Counted from the first letter of the stretch, positions 46,296 through 55,575 are shown. The stretch: 64,000 nt of DNA from CAMLJR01 sp964500675 (GCA_964500675.1 CAZCNY010000008.1:105686-169685); one strand, 5' to 3'. Translations and numbers: made by a program. The notes: generated by a model from the letters alone, not told the origin.

Positions 46296-46496
46296 TTACA
46301 TCGTGGCCGCGGCAATTGCCGGCAGCTGCCCGACGGCACTATCCAATCGGCTGGCTTCGACGACCACTGACTCGACTTCTTCGACCGTTACGCTGCCTTT
46401 TGGCAGAGCGGCGTCGCGAGCTTTGAGGATGCCTTCCGCGCCGACGACTCCAACGAGGGCGGCGGCCAATACTGCTACTACTATTTTGCGTCTCAT
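46296..46496 (-). CDS. Small membrane-anchored or secreted protein, unknown
   Basis: 66 residues from ATG 46496 with a strong AGGAG site seven bases upstream. Basic N-terminus (MRRK) and a hydrophobic segment (IVVAVLAAALVGVVGA), then an acidic/Val-rich stretch (KGSVTVEEVESVVVEAS). No family recognised. Its good ribosome site and codon use support it as real; it follows thrB on the same strand after 250 bp. Confidence 0.6.
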   Translation of the reverse strand: MRRKIVVAVLAAALVGVVGAEGILKARDAALPKGSVTVEEVESVVVEASRLDSAVGQLPAIAAATM

Positions 46497-46745
46497 GGAC
46501 TTTCTCCTTTGCATTGATGGCTTCCACTCGCTTGTGGCTTGTTTGGCCGTGTTGTTACTTAACTGATACAAATGGTAACAATTGGCGCCCAAAGCCTCAA
46601 GCGACTTTCATTAAATTTTTGTTATTTTTATAACTGTGTCGCACATGGCTTGTGAAGCAAGATTCCGAGACGCATGTAAATATCTATTTTTTAAATAATT
46701 AATTTTTATCTGATTTCGAATATTCGTAGACAATGCAGATATTGG
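46497..46745. other. A+T-rich intergenic DNA
   Basis: 249 bp between the small gene and thrB, much richer in A+T than the rest of the window from about 46600 (for example TTATTTTTATAA and TTTTTTAAATAATTAATTT). Probably holds the promoter of the small gene on the minus strand and the end of thrB transcription. No hairpin terminator or ORF seen. Confidence 0.5.
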
Positions 46746-47768
46746 CTACAGGAAGGGTTGATTTTTGGTAACACTTTCGGTTGATTGATATATCAATTTC
46801 AGCGGCGCGTCACGGTGCCGCAGTACCAATCGGCGATAGGGCGCCGGATCTTTACCTCGCCCGCGCGGTACGTGTGGTCCTGCGATGAGTTGTTCGTTCA
46901 TTCGGGATACCCAGAAGCGCAGCGCAGCGATCCGCAAAAGCTGATTCCAGCACTCGATTTCCTGTGCACTGAGCTCCCTTTTCATGCAGTAAGTTTTCGT
47001 TAACTCATTGTAATTATTTGCATTTAAATTTCCCTGCTCATCGAAACACCAGTCGTTGGCGGCGATGGCAAGATCGAACAGCAGGTAGCCCCTTCCCGCG
47101 CTGAAGAAATCGATGACGGCGCTAATCCGGCCGTCTTGGATCAACACGTTATCGCGAAATAGATCGCCGTGAATGATCGCTTGCGGCAGGTTTTTGTTAG
47201 TGCTTACAAACTCTGCCAAATCCTTAAGCTCCCGCTCTAGAAAAACGCGGTCGGTGCGGGCTAACTGCGGTAACAACTTGTTCGCGGTGGCGGTGACCCA
47301 AGCCAAGCTGCGATGGCTTTCGTGGCTGTAACCGAGAGTTAGCGTTGCGGAGTGCAATTCAGCCAGCACCGCCCCCATTTGTTGACATAAATGAGGAGTG
47401 ATAACTTGAGGATGCGCACCGACAATCTTGGGCACCAGCAGTGCAGGTTTCTCGTGTATCGACAAAACTGCGCTATGTGCGGTAAAGCGGTTTCCACAAA
47501 ACACGGGCGCGGGGACGGACAAGTTGCGTACGCTGAGGTCATGCATGAGTGAAGCGACGAACTCAAGGTCTTTTCTGGAAAGGGTTTCGGCAATAGTGAG
47601 GACATACTTGTCTACGCTTTTAGCGCCATGATCGCCAACTAATTCGAGAGTATATGTGGTGTTCTCTACACCTGCGGCAACGCCATGGGCAGCGATAAGA
47701 CGACCCAAGCCGAGCGGCGCCACCAGCGCTTCGATTTCACCAAGTTCGAGCTGCGTGTAAACCGCCAT
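46746..47768 (-). CDS. thrB: Homoserine kinase, aminoglycoside phosphotransferase type
   Basis: About 340 residues from ATG 47768 (MAVYTQLELGEIEALVAPLGLGRL), which aligns with the pseudomonad ThrB start. This is the APH/choline-kinase-fold ThrB, not the GHMP type of E. coli. Catalytic loop IIHGDLFRDNVL and metal site VIDFFSAGRG. Makes O-phosphohomoserine for threonine. The tail after RFWVSRM runs about 50 residues. Next to polA, as in Pseudomonas. Confidence 0.93.
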   Translation of the reverse strand: MAVYTQLELGEIEALVAPLGLGRLIAAHGVAAGVENTTYTLELVGDHGAKSVDKYVLTIAETLSRKDLEFVASLMHDLSVRNLSVPAPVFCGNRFTAHSAVLSIHEKPALLVPKIVGAHPQVITPHLCQQMGAVLAELHSATLTLGYSHESHRSLAWVTATANKLLPQLARTDRVFLERELKDLAEFVSTNKNLPQAIIHGDLFRDNVLIQDGRISAVIDFFSAGRGYLLFDLAIAANDWCFDEQGNLNANNYNELTKTYCMKRELSAQEIECWNQLLRIAALRFWVSRMNEQLIAGPHVPRGRGKDPAPYRRLVLRHRDAPLKLIYQSTESVTKNQPFL

Positions 47769-47842
47769 GCCGCGCATCCGGTTAGAAAAGTTGTGCGTGA
47801 TACACTTTGCCGCCTCGCGAAAGAAACTGCCAGCGGACTCTT

Positions 47843-50611
47843 ATGATTGCTCAAGCGCTCCCTCTCATCCTCGTGGATGGCTCCTCTTATTTATATCGCG
47901 CATTTCACGCGTTGCCGCCGCTGGTGACCTCGAAGGGACAGCCGACTGGCGCGATCAAGGGTGTCATCAACATGTTGCGCAAGTTGCAAAAAGATTTTCC
48001 GGGTAGTCCGGTTGTCGTGGTGTTCGACGCTAAGGGCAAAACGTTTCGCGACGAATTGTTCGAGCACTACAAGTCGCATCGCCCGCCCATGCCCGACGAT
48101 TTGCGTGCGCAGATCGAGCCGCTGCATCGACTCGTGCGCGCGCTGGGTTTTCCGCTACTGATTATCGATGGTGTCGAGGCTGATGATGTGATTGGCACGC
48201 TGGCCTGTCAGGCTGCTGCAAACGATCGACACGTGGTGATATCGACGGGCGATAAGGACATGGCCCAGCTCGTGAACCCGCGCATCACATTGATTAACAC
48301 GATGACCAACAGCGTGCTCGACGAAGCCGGTGTTGCCGCCAAATTCGGAGTACCGCCTGCGCTGATCATCGACTACCTCGCGCTGGTCGGTGACACCAGC
48401 GACAACATTCCGGGTGTGAGCGGCATCGGCGAAAAAACCGCTGGGCCATTACTCACGCAAATCGGCGGGCTCGATGCGCTGTATCAGAATCTCGACAAAA
48501 TTCCCGAAGTCGCCGTGCGCGGCGCGAAGGCGTTGCCAGCGAAATTAGCTGCGGAACGCGAGCGGGCATATTTGTCGTATCAACTCGCGACGATCAAAAC
48601 CGATGTCGAGTTGCCGTTCGCTTACGATGAATTGAAAGATTCGCCGCTCGATCATGCCGCGTTGCACGAATTGTATACACAGCTCGAATTCAAAAGCTGG
48701 CTTACCGAACTTAATCGATTCGCTGAACAACAAAACGAATCGTCAATGCAATACAGTAATTCGGACGAACAGGCTAATAACTCAACGATTAAAGAGAAAA
48801 ACGCGCGCAATTACCAGACGATTTTCACCGATACGGATTTGCAGCGCTGGATAAAACGCCTGGGCGCTGCCGATGTATTTGCATTCGATACCGAAACGAC
48901 AAGTCTTGATTACATGCAGGCCGAAATCGTCGGCGTTTCATTTGCGATTGTGTCCGGTGAGGCCGCGTATATTCCCCTCGCGCATGATTATCCCGGTGCG
49001 CCGGCGCAGTTGATGCGCGATCATGTGCTCGCGCAATTGCGGCCATTGCTTGAGGATTCTGAGCGCGCCAAACTCGGGCAAAATTTGAAATACGATAAAA
49101 GCGTGCTCGCGAATCACGGCGTCGAGTTAAACGGCATTGTCTACGACACCATGCTCGAATCATATGTGCTCGATGCGGTCGCCACGCGCCATGATATGGA
49201 TAGTCTTGCGCTGAAATATCTCGGCGTCGAGACGATCCACTATGAAGATGTCGCAGGCAAGGGGGCGAAGCATATCGGTTTTAGCCAGGTCGCGATCGAT
49301 GTCGCCACCGAATACGCTGCCGAAGATGCCGATATCACGTTGCAATTGCACCATGTGTTGTGGCCAAAACTCGAAGCTGAGCCCGCGCTGCGTTCGGTAT
49401 TTGAAACCATCGATATGCCACTCGTGCCCGTGCTTTCGCGCATCGAGCGCAACGGTGCGCTCGTGAGCCGTGAATTGTTGTCGCAGCAAAGTCACGAGCT
49501 CGGTTTACGTTTGCTCGAATTGGAGCAGCAAGCATTCGCTGCGGCAGGGCAGAAATTTAATCTCGGCTCGCCGAAACAGCTCGGCGAAATTTTGTATTCA
49601 AAACTCGGTTTGCCGATTATCAAGAAAACCCCGACAGGTGCGCCGTCGACTGCGGAAGAGGTGCTCGCAGAGCTGGCCGAAGAATACCCGTTGCCGCGAG
49701 TGCTCATGGAGTATCGCGGCTTGTCGAAATTGAAGTCGACTTACACCGACAAATTGCCCGAGATGATCGATGCGCGCACGGGTCGCATTCATACGTCATA
49801 TCATCAGGCGGTGGCGGCGACGGGGCGGTTGTCGTCGAGCGATCCGAATTTGCAGAATATTCCCGTGCGCACGCCCGAAGGTCGCCGTATTCGCCAGGCG
49901 TTTATTGCCGCGCCGGGTTATCGCATCGTCGCAGCCGATTATTCGCAAATCGAATTGCGCATCATGGCGCATCTTTCGGCCGATAAAGGTTTGCTAAACG
50001 CGTTTGCGCACGGCGAAGACGTGCATCGCGCGACTGCGGCGGAAGTATTTGGTGTGGCGCTCGATGCGGTGACGAGCGATCAGCGCCGCAGCGCGAAGGC
50101 GATCAATTTCGGCTTGATCTACGGTATGTCGGCGTTTGGTTTGGCGAAACAACTCGGTGTCGGTCGCAACGAAGCGCAGGCGTATGTTGATCTGTATTTT
50201 GCACGCTATCCTGGTGTAAAAGAGTTCATGGATCGCACGCGCGCGCAAGCGGCGCAGCGCGGCTATGTTGAAACGTTATTTGGCCGGCGCCTCTATCTAC
50301 CCGAAATTACATCGAACAACGTGCAGCGGCGTCAGGGCGCCGAGCGCGCGGCGATCAATGCGCCGATGCAGGGCACGGCGGCGGATATCATTAAGAAAGC
50401 CATGATCGCGATCGATGATTGGCTGATTCGGGATAACAGTGGCGCCCGCATGATCATGCAAGTACATGACGAACTGGTGTTCGAAGTTAAGACCGATGCG
50501 GTGAACACTTTCCGCGCCGAAGTGGCCGCGCGGATGGCTGCAGCGGCTGAGTTGGCGGCGCCACTGATCGTCGATGTCGGTGCGGGGGAAAACTGGGATG
50601 AGGCGCACTGA
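47843..50611 (+). CDS. polA: DNA polymerase I
   Basis: About 922 residues from ATG 47843. 5' nuclease domain (about 1-290, with GVEADDVIGTLA and DTSDNIPGV), a short linker rich in Asn/Ser/Gln, a 3'-5' exonuclease with FDTETTSLD intact, and the polymerase with motif A DYSQIELRIMAHLS, motif B RRSAKAINFGLIYG and motif C MQVHDELVFEV. All catalytic acids seem present, so proofreading is expected. Followed by a small-RNA locus. Confidence 0.97.
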   Translation: MIAQALPLILVDGSSYLYRAFHALPPLVTSKGQPTGAIKGVINMLRKLQKDFPGSPVVVVFDAKGKTFRDELFEHYKSHRPPMPDDLRAQIEPLHRLVRALGFPLLIIDGVEADDVIGTLACQAAANDRHVVISTGDKDMAQLVNPRITLINTMTNSVLDEAGVAAKFGVPPALIIDYLALVGDTSDNIPGVSGIGEKTAGPLLTQIGGLDALYQNLDKIPEVAVRGAKALPAKLAAERERAYLSYQLATIKTDVELPFAYDELKDSPLDHAALHELYTQLEFKSWLTELNRFAEQQNESSMQYSNSDEQANNSTIKEKNARNYQTIFTDTDLQRWIKRLGAADVFAFDTETTSLDYMQAEIVGVSFAIVSGEAAYIPLAHDYPGAPAQLMRDHVLAQLRPLLEDSERAKLGQNLKYDKSVLANHGVELNGIVYDTMLESYVLDAVATRHDMDSLALKYLGVETIHYEDVAGKGAKHIGFSQVAIDVATEYAAEDADITLQLHHVLWPKLEAEPALRSVFETIDMPLVPVLSRIERNGALVSRELLSQQSHELGLRLLELEQQAFAAAGQKFNLGSPKQLGEILYSKLGLPIIKKTPTGAPSTAEEVLAELAEEYPLPRVLMEYRGLSKLKSTYTDKLPEMIDARTGRIHTSYHQAVAATGRLSSSDPNLQNIPVRTPEGRRIRQAFIAAPGYRIVAADYSQIELRIMAHLSADKGLLNAFAHGEDVHRATAAEVFGVALDAVTSDQRRSAKAINFGLIYGMSAFGLAKQLGVGRNEAQAYVDLYFARYPGVKEFMDRTRAQAAQRGYVETLFGRRLYLPEITSNNVQRRQGAERAAINAPMQGTAADIIKKAMIAIDDWLIRDNSGARMIMQVHDELVFEVKTDAVNTFRAEVAARMAAAAELAAPLIVDVGAGENWDEAH

Positions 50612-50632
50612 ATAAATAAATAGACCCTCGAT

Positions 50633-50659
50633 GAACTTTTGAAAGCCAAGCCAGTCGTA
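50633..50659 (+). promoter_or_regulatory. Sigma-E/AlgU-like promoter for the sRNA
   Basis: GAACTT at 50633-50638, a 16-base spacer, then TCGTA at 50655-50659. This fits the extracytoplasmic sigma pattern GAACTT-N16-TCnnA. In Pseudomonas aeruginosa the sRNA at the same place (ErsA) is driven by the AlgU envelope-stress sigma factor. Confidence 0.6.
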
Positions 50660-50663
50660 TTGA

Positions 50664-50786
50664 ATGTGGTGAGAGCCACTTTCCGATCGAGTAATCCAAG
50701 GGCTCGATCAGATAGCTTCCAGTGTTTCCCCCAGAAGAGCTGGTCGCCCGATACATGTTTCCCCAATCGTGTATCGGGCATTTTTT
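50664..50786 (+). ncRNA. ersA: ErsA/Spot 42-like small RNA candidate
   Basis: Intergenic stretch between polA and engB, the position of spf (Spot 42) in enterics and ersA in Pseudomonas. Predicted about 120 nt from just after the sigma-E-like promoter to a terminator. Two C-rich single-stranded candidates, GTTTCCCCC (near 50724) and GTTTCCCC (near 50757), resemble the C-rich regulatory loops of ErsA. The end is a perfect 10-bp stem GCCCGATACA/TGTATCGGGC plus a T run. Homology is by position and features, not by alignment. Confidence 0.6.
50746..50786 (+). terminator. Rho-independent terminator of the sRNA
   Basis: Perfect 10-bp stem, arms 50746-50755 and 50770-50779, 14-base loop, then ATTTTTT. 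On the minus strand it also sits just past the engB stop. Confidence 0.85.
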
Positions 50787-51444
50787 ATTGTCCTGGTTTT
50801 TGGTCTGGGCGTGATTCAGCTATATCGGCCACCAGCCAGCCGTCGAGTTGTTTTCGCAGCGCTTCTAGCCCCTGCCCGTCGTGCGACGAAAATAATTGCA
50901 CGGTGACGTGCGGCTCTGCGGAAGTTGCCCCCAGGGCTTTTCGTACCTGCAATAGCGTTGTCTTGCCAGCGCCGTAGGTTAATTTGTCGGCTTTGGTGAG
51001 GAGCACGTGTACCGGCATCGCGCTGCGTGTGGCCCAATCGAGCAGTAGCTTGTCGAAAGCTTGCAGCGGATGCCGGATATCCATGAGCAAGACGAGGCCG
51101 CGCAAACTCTGTCGCGCGCTCAAGTACGCTTCGAGATGCTGTTGCCACTCGTTTTTTACTGCGAGCGGGACTTTGGCGAAGCCATATCCCGGTAGATCGA
51201 CGAGGCGACGCTCATCATCGAGGCTAAAAAAATTCAACAGTTGAGTACGCCCCGGAGTTTTACTCGTTCGCGCGAGCTTGCTGTTACCCGTGAGTGTGTT
51301 GATCGCGCTCGACTTGCCGGCGTTCGAGCGCCCCGCGAATGCGACTTCGGCGCCGCGATCGGGCGGGCATTCGCGCAATGTTGGCGCGCTTTTCAAAAAC
51401 TGCGCGCGGCGGTAATCGAAACCGGGTTTCTCTTGATCGAGCAT
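50785..51444 (-). CDS. engB: Ribosome biogenesis GTPase EngB/YihA
   Basis: 219-residue small GTPase needed for 50S assembly. G1 GRSNAGKSS, G2 TPGRTQ, G3 DLPGYG, G4 TKADK and G5 near LFSSHDG. Typical length. Convergent with polA-sRNA and divergent from the cytochrome genes. Confidence 0.96.
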   Translation of the reverse strand: MLDQEKPGFDYRRAQFLKSAPTLRECPPDRGAEVAFAGRSNAGKSSAINTLTGNSKLARTSKTPGRTQLLNFFSLDDERRLVDLPGYGFAKVPLAVKNEWQQHLEAYLSARQSLRGLVLLMDIRHPLQAFDKLLLDWATRSAMPVHVLLTKADKLTYGAGKTTLLQVRKALGATSAEPHVTVQLFSSHDGQGLEALRKQLDGWLVADIAESRPDQKPGQ

Positions 51445-51510
51445 GGCGATGAATATTTCTCGCTAAGTTTAAAAACAGGACAGGGATAGTGATTCGCAGT
51501 GGCTATCAGT

Positions 51511-51516
51511 TATAAT
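51511..51516 (+). promoter_or_regulatory. Possible -10 element for cytochrome c5-c4
   Basis: TATAAT in the 280-bp region between engB and the cytochrome c5 gene, about 210 bases from the c5 start. No clear -35 seen. The rest of the region shows no convincing gene. Confidence 0.35.
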
Positions 51517-51724
51517 GCCGCCGTTTTTTGTGCGGGTACTTATTCCATGAGGGCGATTGCTCCGGCAAGGACAATTGTGCTCCTCAATTTGTTGATGTGC
51601 CCGATCCGCGCTGCATGATATTGTGAAATTGCAGCAAGTCTGGCGGCGCTGCGTCGACTCGCGTCATCATACCCGCACCCCTTGGCGCTTGGTATAGAAG
51701 CGGTGCTTGGTAAGAGGATTCACA

Positions 51725-52027
51725 ATGAAACAATTCATCATCGCGGTGTTGCTCGGTTCGGCTTCGCTGGGCGCAATGGCCGCTGATCAAGCGGTTGTCG
51801 ATCACTACAACAAAGCGTGCACGTTCTGTCATGCCGCAGGTGTTTCCAATGCACCGAAGGCATTCGATGCGGAAGCGTGGAAACCGCGCTTGGCAAAGGG
51901 CATCGATAAACTGCTTGGCAGTGTGAAAAACGGTTTCAACGCCATGCCGCCGCGCGGCATGTGCCCTGACTGTACCGACGCCGATTACAAGGCATTGATC
52001 AAATACATGTCGACGCCGAAGAAATAA
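51725..52027 (+). CDS. Cytochrome c5 family protein
   Basis: 100 residues from ATG 51725 with AGAGGA upstream. Signal peptide (ending GAMAAD), heme site CTFCH, C-terminal Met-bearing NAMPPRGMCPDCTDADY with the extra CxxC disulfide of cytochrome c5. Periplasmic electron carrier; next to cytochrome c4 as in Pseudomonas. Confidence 0.93.
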   Translation: MKQFIIAVLLGSASLGAMAADQAVVDHYNKACTFCHAAGVSNAPKAFDAEAWKPRLAKGIDKLLGSVKNGFNAMPPRGMCPDCTDADYKALIKYMSTPKK

Positions 52028-52072
52028 TCGCGAAGAAAAATGTGTGCAATAACTGATTTCGAGTGCAAATCC

Positions 52073-52699
52073 ATGAAAAATTTTTTGTTGGCCAGTTTGA
52101 TGATGTTGGGCACCGTCAGCCAAGTGGCGCTGGCCCAAGGTGATGCCGCGGCGGGAAAGACGAAAGCCGCCGTATGTTTTGCCTGCCACGGTCCCGATGG
52201 CAATAGCGCTGCGCCGACGTTTCCAAAATTAGCGGGGCAGAATGAACGCTATTTGATGAAGCAAATTCACGACATCAAAGGCAAAGTGCGCTCGGTGCCC
52301 GCGATGGCTGGTCTGACCGATAATCTCAGCGATCAAGATATTGCCGATATCGCGGCGTATTTCGCCTCGCAAACGACCTCAATGGATCAAGCTAAAAAAG
52401 ATTTGCTGATAAAAGGTGAGGAAATTTTCCGCGCGGGTATTCGCGATCGCGGTGTACCCGCCTGCATGGCCTGCCATTCGCCGACAGGCAGCGGCAATGC
52501 GCTGGCCGGCTTTCCGCATCTGGGCGGACAGCACGCCGACTATATCGCGACGCAGCTGAAAGCGTACCGCGCGGGGGCCGATGGCGATGCCGCGGGGCGC
52601 AATAACGATGGCGACACCAAGCCTATGCGTACCGTCGCGGCGCATCTGAGCGATAGCGAGATCGCAGCGCTCGCCAATTATGTGTCGGGCTTGCACTAG
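52073..52699 (+). CDS. Diheme cytochrome c4
   Basis: About 208 residues from ATG 52073 (MKNFLLASLMMLG), signal peptide ending VALAQG. Two class I domains with heme sites CFACH and CMACH and Met ligand regions VPAMAGL and KPMRTVA. Donor to terminal oxidases, so it may feed the aa3 oxidase encoded upstream. Followed by a strong terminator. Confidence 0.94.
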   Translation: MKNFLLASLMMLGTVSQVALAQGDAAAGKTKAAVCFACHGPDGNSAAPTFPKLAGQNERYLMKQIHDIKGKVRSVPAMAGLTDNLSDQDIADIAAYFASQTTSMDQAKKDLLIKGEEIFRAGIRDRGVPACMACHSPTGSGNALAGFPHLGGQHADYIATQLKAYRAGADGDAAGRNNDGDTKPMRTVAAHLSDSEIAALANYVSGLH

Positions 52700-52733
52700 G
52701 CCTCTTGGGCAGGCGCTAAATTGTGATATGGTG

Positions 52734-52763
52734 AAAAAGGTGGCATGCAGCCACCTTTTTTTT
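52734..52763 (+). terminator. Rho-independent terminator after cytochrome c4
   Basis: Stem AAAAAGGTGGC / GCCACCTTTTT with a five-base loop (ATGCA) and a T run through 52763. Symmetric A and T runs would allow function in both directions. Confidence 0.92.
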
Positions 52764-52976
52764 GTCTGATTTTTTGTTTAATTGTCGCGGATTTGTCGTT
52801 TAGTCGCAGAAATCGCGGAGCTGTTTGCGTTTTGTTTTGTCCAACCGATGTTTGTTCAAGGCTCAATCGCCCTGCGTTCAAACGCCATTGCTGGTCTATC
52901 AATACCGCCAAATGTTAAAACTGTTGAAGTTAAAACATACAGATGTCAAAACTGACTGAACAATAAGGAAGTCACC

Positions 52977-53690
52977 ATGATTCAAAAACTAACTTCTCTC
53001 CTCGCTGCGGTTGTGCTGTTGTGCACTGCTTTCGTTGCCCAGGCGCAGCCGATGCTGCCCAAGCCGTACCAGCTGGGGCGCGATTATTTCCCACTGCAGC
53101 AGTCGCTGAGCGTGCACGATCCGAAAAAGATCGAAGTGATGGAAATTTTTCGCTACGGGTGTATTCATTGTTACCACTTCGACCCGATGGTGAAGAAATG
53201 GGAAAAAACCTTGGCGAAAGACGTCGATTTCTATCGGCTGCCCGTGGTCTGGGATAGCGAGACCGAATTGCAAGCGCGCGCGCTGTTCACGGCACAGGCG
53301 TTCGGCGTCGCCGAGCAAATCCACGATGCGATTTTCAATGCCATCTGGAGTGCACCGGGAGGGCCGGCGCCGTTGAATTCGGTGGCGCGCATCAAACAGT
53401 TGTTTATCGATCAGAAAGTTGATGGCGATAAATTCGATAAGACCTTCGAGAAATCCGCTGCGATCAATAGTCGCGTGAACGAGGATAAAGCGCTGCTGCT
53501 GGCCTATAAACCGACGCCCGATAGCCCAAGCATGGGAACGCCCGAAATGGTGGTGGCCGGTAAATACCGAATCAGCGGCGCTGCATTTCATGTTCAGAGT
53601 GAGCAGGAAGCGTTTGCAAAAATGCTTGAAGTTGCCGATTATCTAATCGACAAAGAACGTAAAGAAATGGCGGCGAAAACAGCAAAATAG
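52977..53690 (+). CDS. dsbA: Thiol:disulfide interchange protein DsbA
   Basis: 237 residues, signal peptide ending AQAQP. Thioredoxin fold with helical insert; active site RYGCIHCYHF (Cys62, Cys65) and cis-Pro loop GTPEMVVAGKYRI. The dipeptide Ile-His between the Cys residues differs from the usual Pro-His of DsbA and could shift the redox potential. Introduces disulfides in the periplasm and would serve the Cys-rich envelope proteins seen here. Followed by the diguanylate cyclase as in Pseudomonas. Confidence 0.93.
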   Translation: MIQKLTSLLAAVVLLCTAFVAQAQPMLPKPYQLGRDYFPLQQSLSVHDPKKIEVMEIFRYGCIHCYHFDPMVKKWEKTLAKDVDFYRLPVVWDSETELQARALFTAQAFGVAEQIHDAIFNAIWSAPGGPAPLNSVARIKQLFIDQKVDGDKFDKTFEKSAAINSRVNEDKALLLAYKPTPDSPSMGTPEMVVAGKYRISGAAFHVQSEQEAFAKMLEVADYLIDKERKEMAAKTAK

Positions 53691-53729
53691 ATTCGCTGCT
53701 CCGACCTCTATAACAATCAGTAGAAGACC

Positions 53730-55496
53730 ATGCCTTCGGAAGCGCGCGGGAACAGTAAACGTACCAACGATGATCAAGATTTGGTGCGTCTGCTGTGCCG
53801 CGCGTTGTCCCGGCTCGCCATCGCCGCGCAGGGTATCGATCGCCGTCTCGACCAGATGCTCGGCGACCTGCGTCAGCTGTTGCGCCGCGACATCGACGAC
53901 CCGCAGCAATTAGCGGTGTTGATCGATAGCATCGACGCGCGTATTAAACTGGTCGATGACGAGCGCGATCAGCGCGGTGATTTGTTGCAAAGCGCCTTGC
54001 AACACTTGATCGAACAATTGCTTGCGACCAAGCCGAGCGCTGACGTCGCTCGCGAACTGAAAGCACTGCAGAAAGATTTAAAGCAAACGCTCGCCGACGG
54101 TGAGGATTTGAAATCGCTCGCGCGTCTGCCCGCGTTGCAGGCGCGGGTACTCGATGGCGTGTTCACCGCGGCACCGCGCGGCGGTTTATTTTCCCGGTTG
54201 TTCGGGCCGAGCGAAGCGGCACCGGGCAGCAACGCGCGTGACATCGATACAGATCGTGAAGACGCTGCGGAAAACGATCGGGTTGCAAACGACGATGCGA
54301 TACCTGCTGCATCGGCACCGGCCAATGCGCCAGCCGCGACGTCAATCGCGCCTGCGCCCGTCGTAGAAAACGCGGCGGTTGCGCCGAGTGCTGCACCCGA
54401 CACATCGCAACCTGCGGGGGCCCAGCAATCGGACAGCGAGCCGCCGTTCGCGCGCATCGCCACGGCGGTATGCCAAGTGCTCGATCATTTGCTGCAACAG
54501 ATCGATCCACCGCCTTCGGCCAGCGACAATTACCGTCACGCCTGCGAACAGATCGCCAAAGGGTTGAACTGGTACGAGCTGGTTTCCACGCTCGAAGAAA
54601 TCGGCGTCATCGTGCTGGCCGCGCTCGATCGCGGGCAGGGCGAATTCCAGGAGTTTTTGCTCGGTATCAGCAAGCGCCTGGACGAAGCGCATCAGGTCAT
54701 CGAAAACTCGCGGCAAAATCAAACTCAGCGGCAACGCGATGACGACGCGCTGAACCAAACGGTGCGCAGCGAAGTGCAGCAAATGCAGGCGCAAGTGGCG
54801 GTGGTGACGCAACTGGATGTGTTGCGCGCGACGATCGGCACGCGTCTAGACGCTATTGTCGGCGCGCTCGATCAGCATAGCGCTGCGTCCGCGCTGCGTC
54901 AGCAGGAGCTTGAGCAGCAGCTCGGTACGTTAACCGATCGTCTTCGCGATATGGAGACGCAGTCGACCGCGATTGAAAAGCGCATGCTCGAACAGCAGCG
55001 GTTGGCGCTGCTCGATACATTGACGCAATTGCCGAACCGCAAGGCCTACGAGCAGCGCGTCATCGAAGAGAGCGAGCGCTGGAAGCGTTATGGCCGTCCG
55101 CTGGCCCTCGCCGTATGCGACCTCGATCATTTCAAATCGATCAACGATCAGTTTGGGCATTTGGCTGGCGATAAGGTGCTGCGCATCATCGCCAAAACGT
55201 TGCGCGGACGTTTGCGCAAATCCGATTTCATCGCGCGTGTCGGCGGTGAGGAATTTGTCATCCTGTTGCCGGAAACCGGTCGCGATGAAGCGCAGCGCGC
55301 GTTGGAAACGCTGCGCGAAGCGGTTGCGCAATCTCCCTTTCATTTCCGCGATCAACCCGTTGCGGTGACAGTGTCGATCGGTGTGGCGGATTTTGCCGCG
55401 AGTGCCACGCCCGATAGCGTATTCGAGCGCGCCGATGCGGCGTTGTATCGCGCGAAAGAAGCAGGCCGCAATCGTTGCATTGTCGCCGCTGATTAA
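53730..55496 (+). CDS. dgcP: DgcP-like diguanylate cyclase
   Basis: 588 residues, no membrane helix. A helical N-terminal region (about 1-140), an Ala/Pro-rich linker (about 185-235), a second helical/coiled-coil region (about 240-420) and a C-terminal GGDEF domain with RVGGEEFVILLP and RxxD inhibitory site (RKSD). The GGEEF form is active in known enzymes. Position downstream of dsbA matches PA5487 (DgcP), a polar cyclase affecting biofilms; the symbol rests on that synteny. Confidence 0.88.
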   Translation: MPSEARGNSKRTNDDQDLVRLLCRALSRLAIAAQGIDRRLDQMLGDLRQLLRRDIDDPQQLAVLIDSIDARIKLVDDERDQRGDLLQSALQHLIEQLLATKPSADVARELKALQKDLKQTLADGEDLKSLARLPALQARVLDGVFTAAPRGGLFSRLFGPSEAAPGSNARDIDTDREDAAENDRVANDDAIPAASAPANAPAATSIAPAPVVENAAVAPSAAPDTSQPAGAQQSDSEPPFARIATAVCQVLDHLLQQIDPPPSASDNYRHACEQIAKGLNWYELVSTLEEIGVIVLAALDRGQGEFQEFLLGISKRLDEAHQVIENSRQNQTQRQRDDDALNQTVRSEVQQMQAQVAVVTQLDVLRATIGTRLDAIVGALDQHSAASALRQQELEQQLGTLTDRLRDMETQSTAIEKRMLEQQRLALLDTLTQLPNRKAYEQRVIEESERWKRYGRPLALAVCDLDHFKSINDQFGHLAGDKVLRIIAKTLRGRLRKSDFIARVGGEEFVILLPETGRDEAQRALETLREAVAQSPFHFRDQPVAVTVSIGVADFAASATPDSVFERADAALYRAKEAGRNRCIVAAD

Positions 55497-55575
55497 GCAG
55501 GTTCTCGTTGCATCCAAAAGCGATCGATTATTTTCTGTTTTTCCACATTCATCCGTAATTCGAGGCATAGCTATC

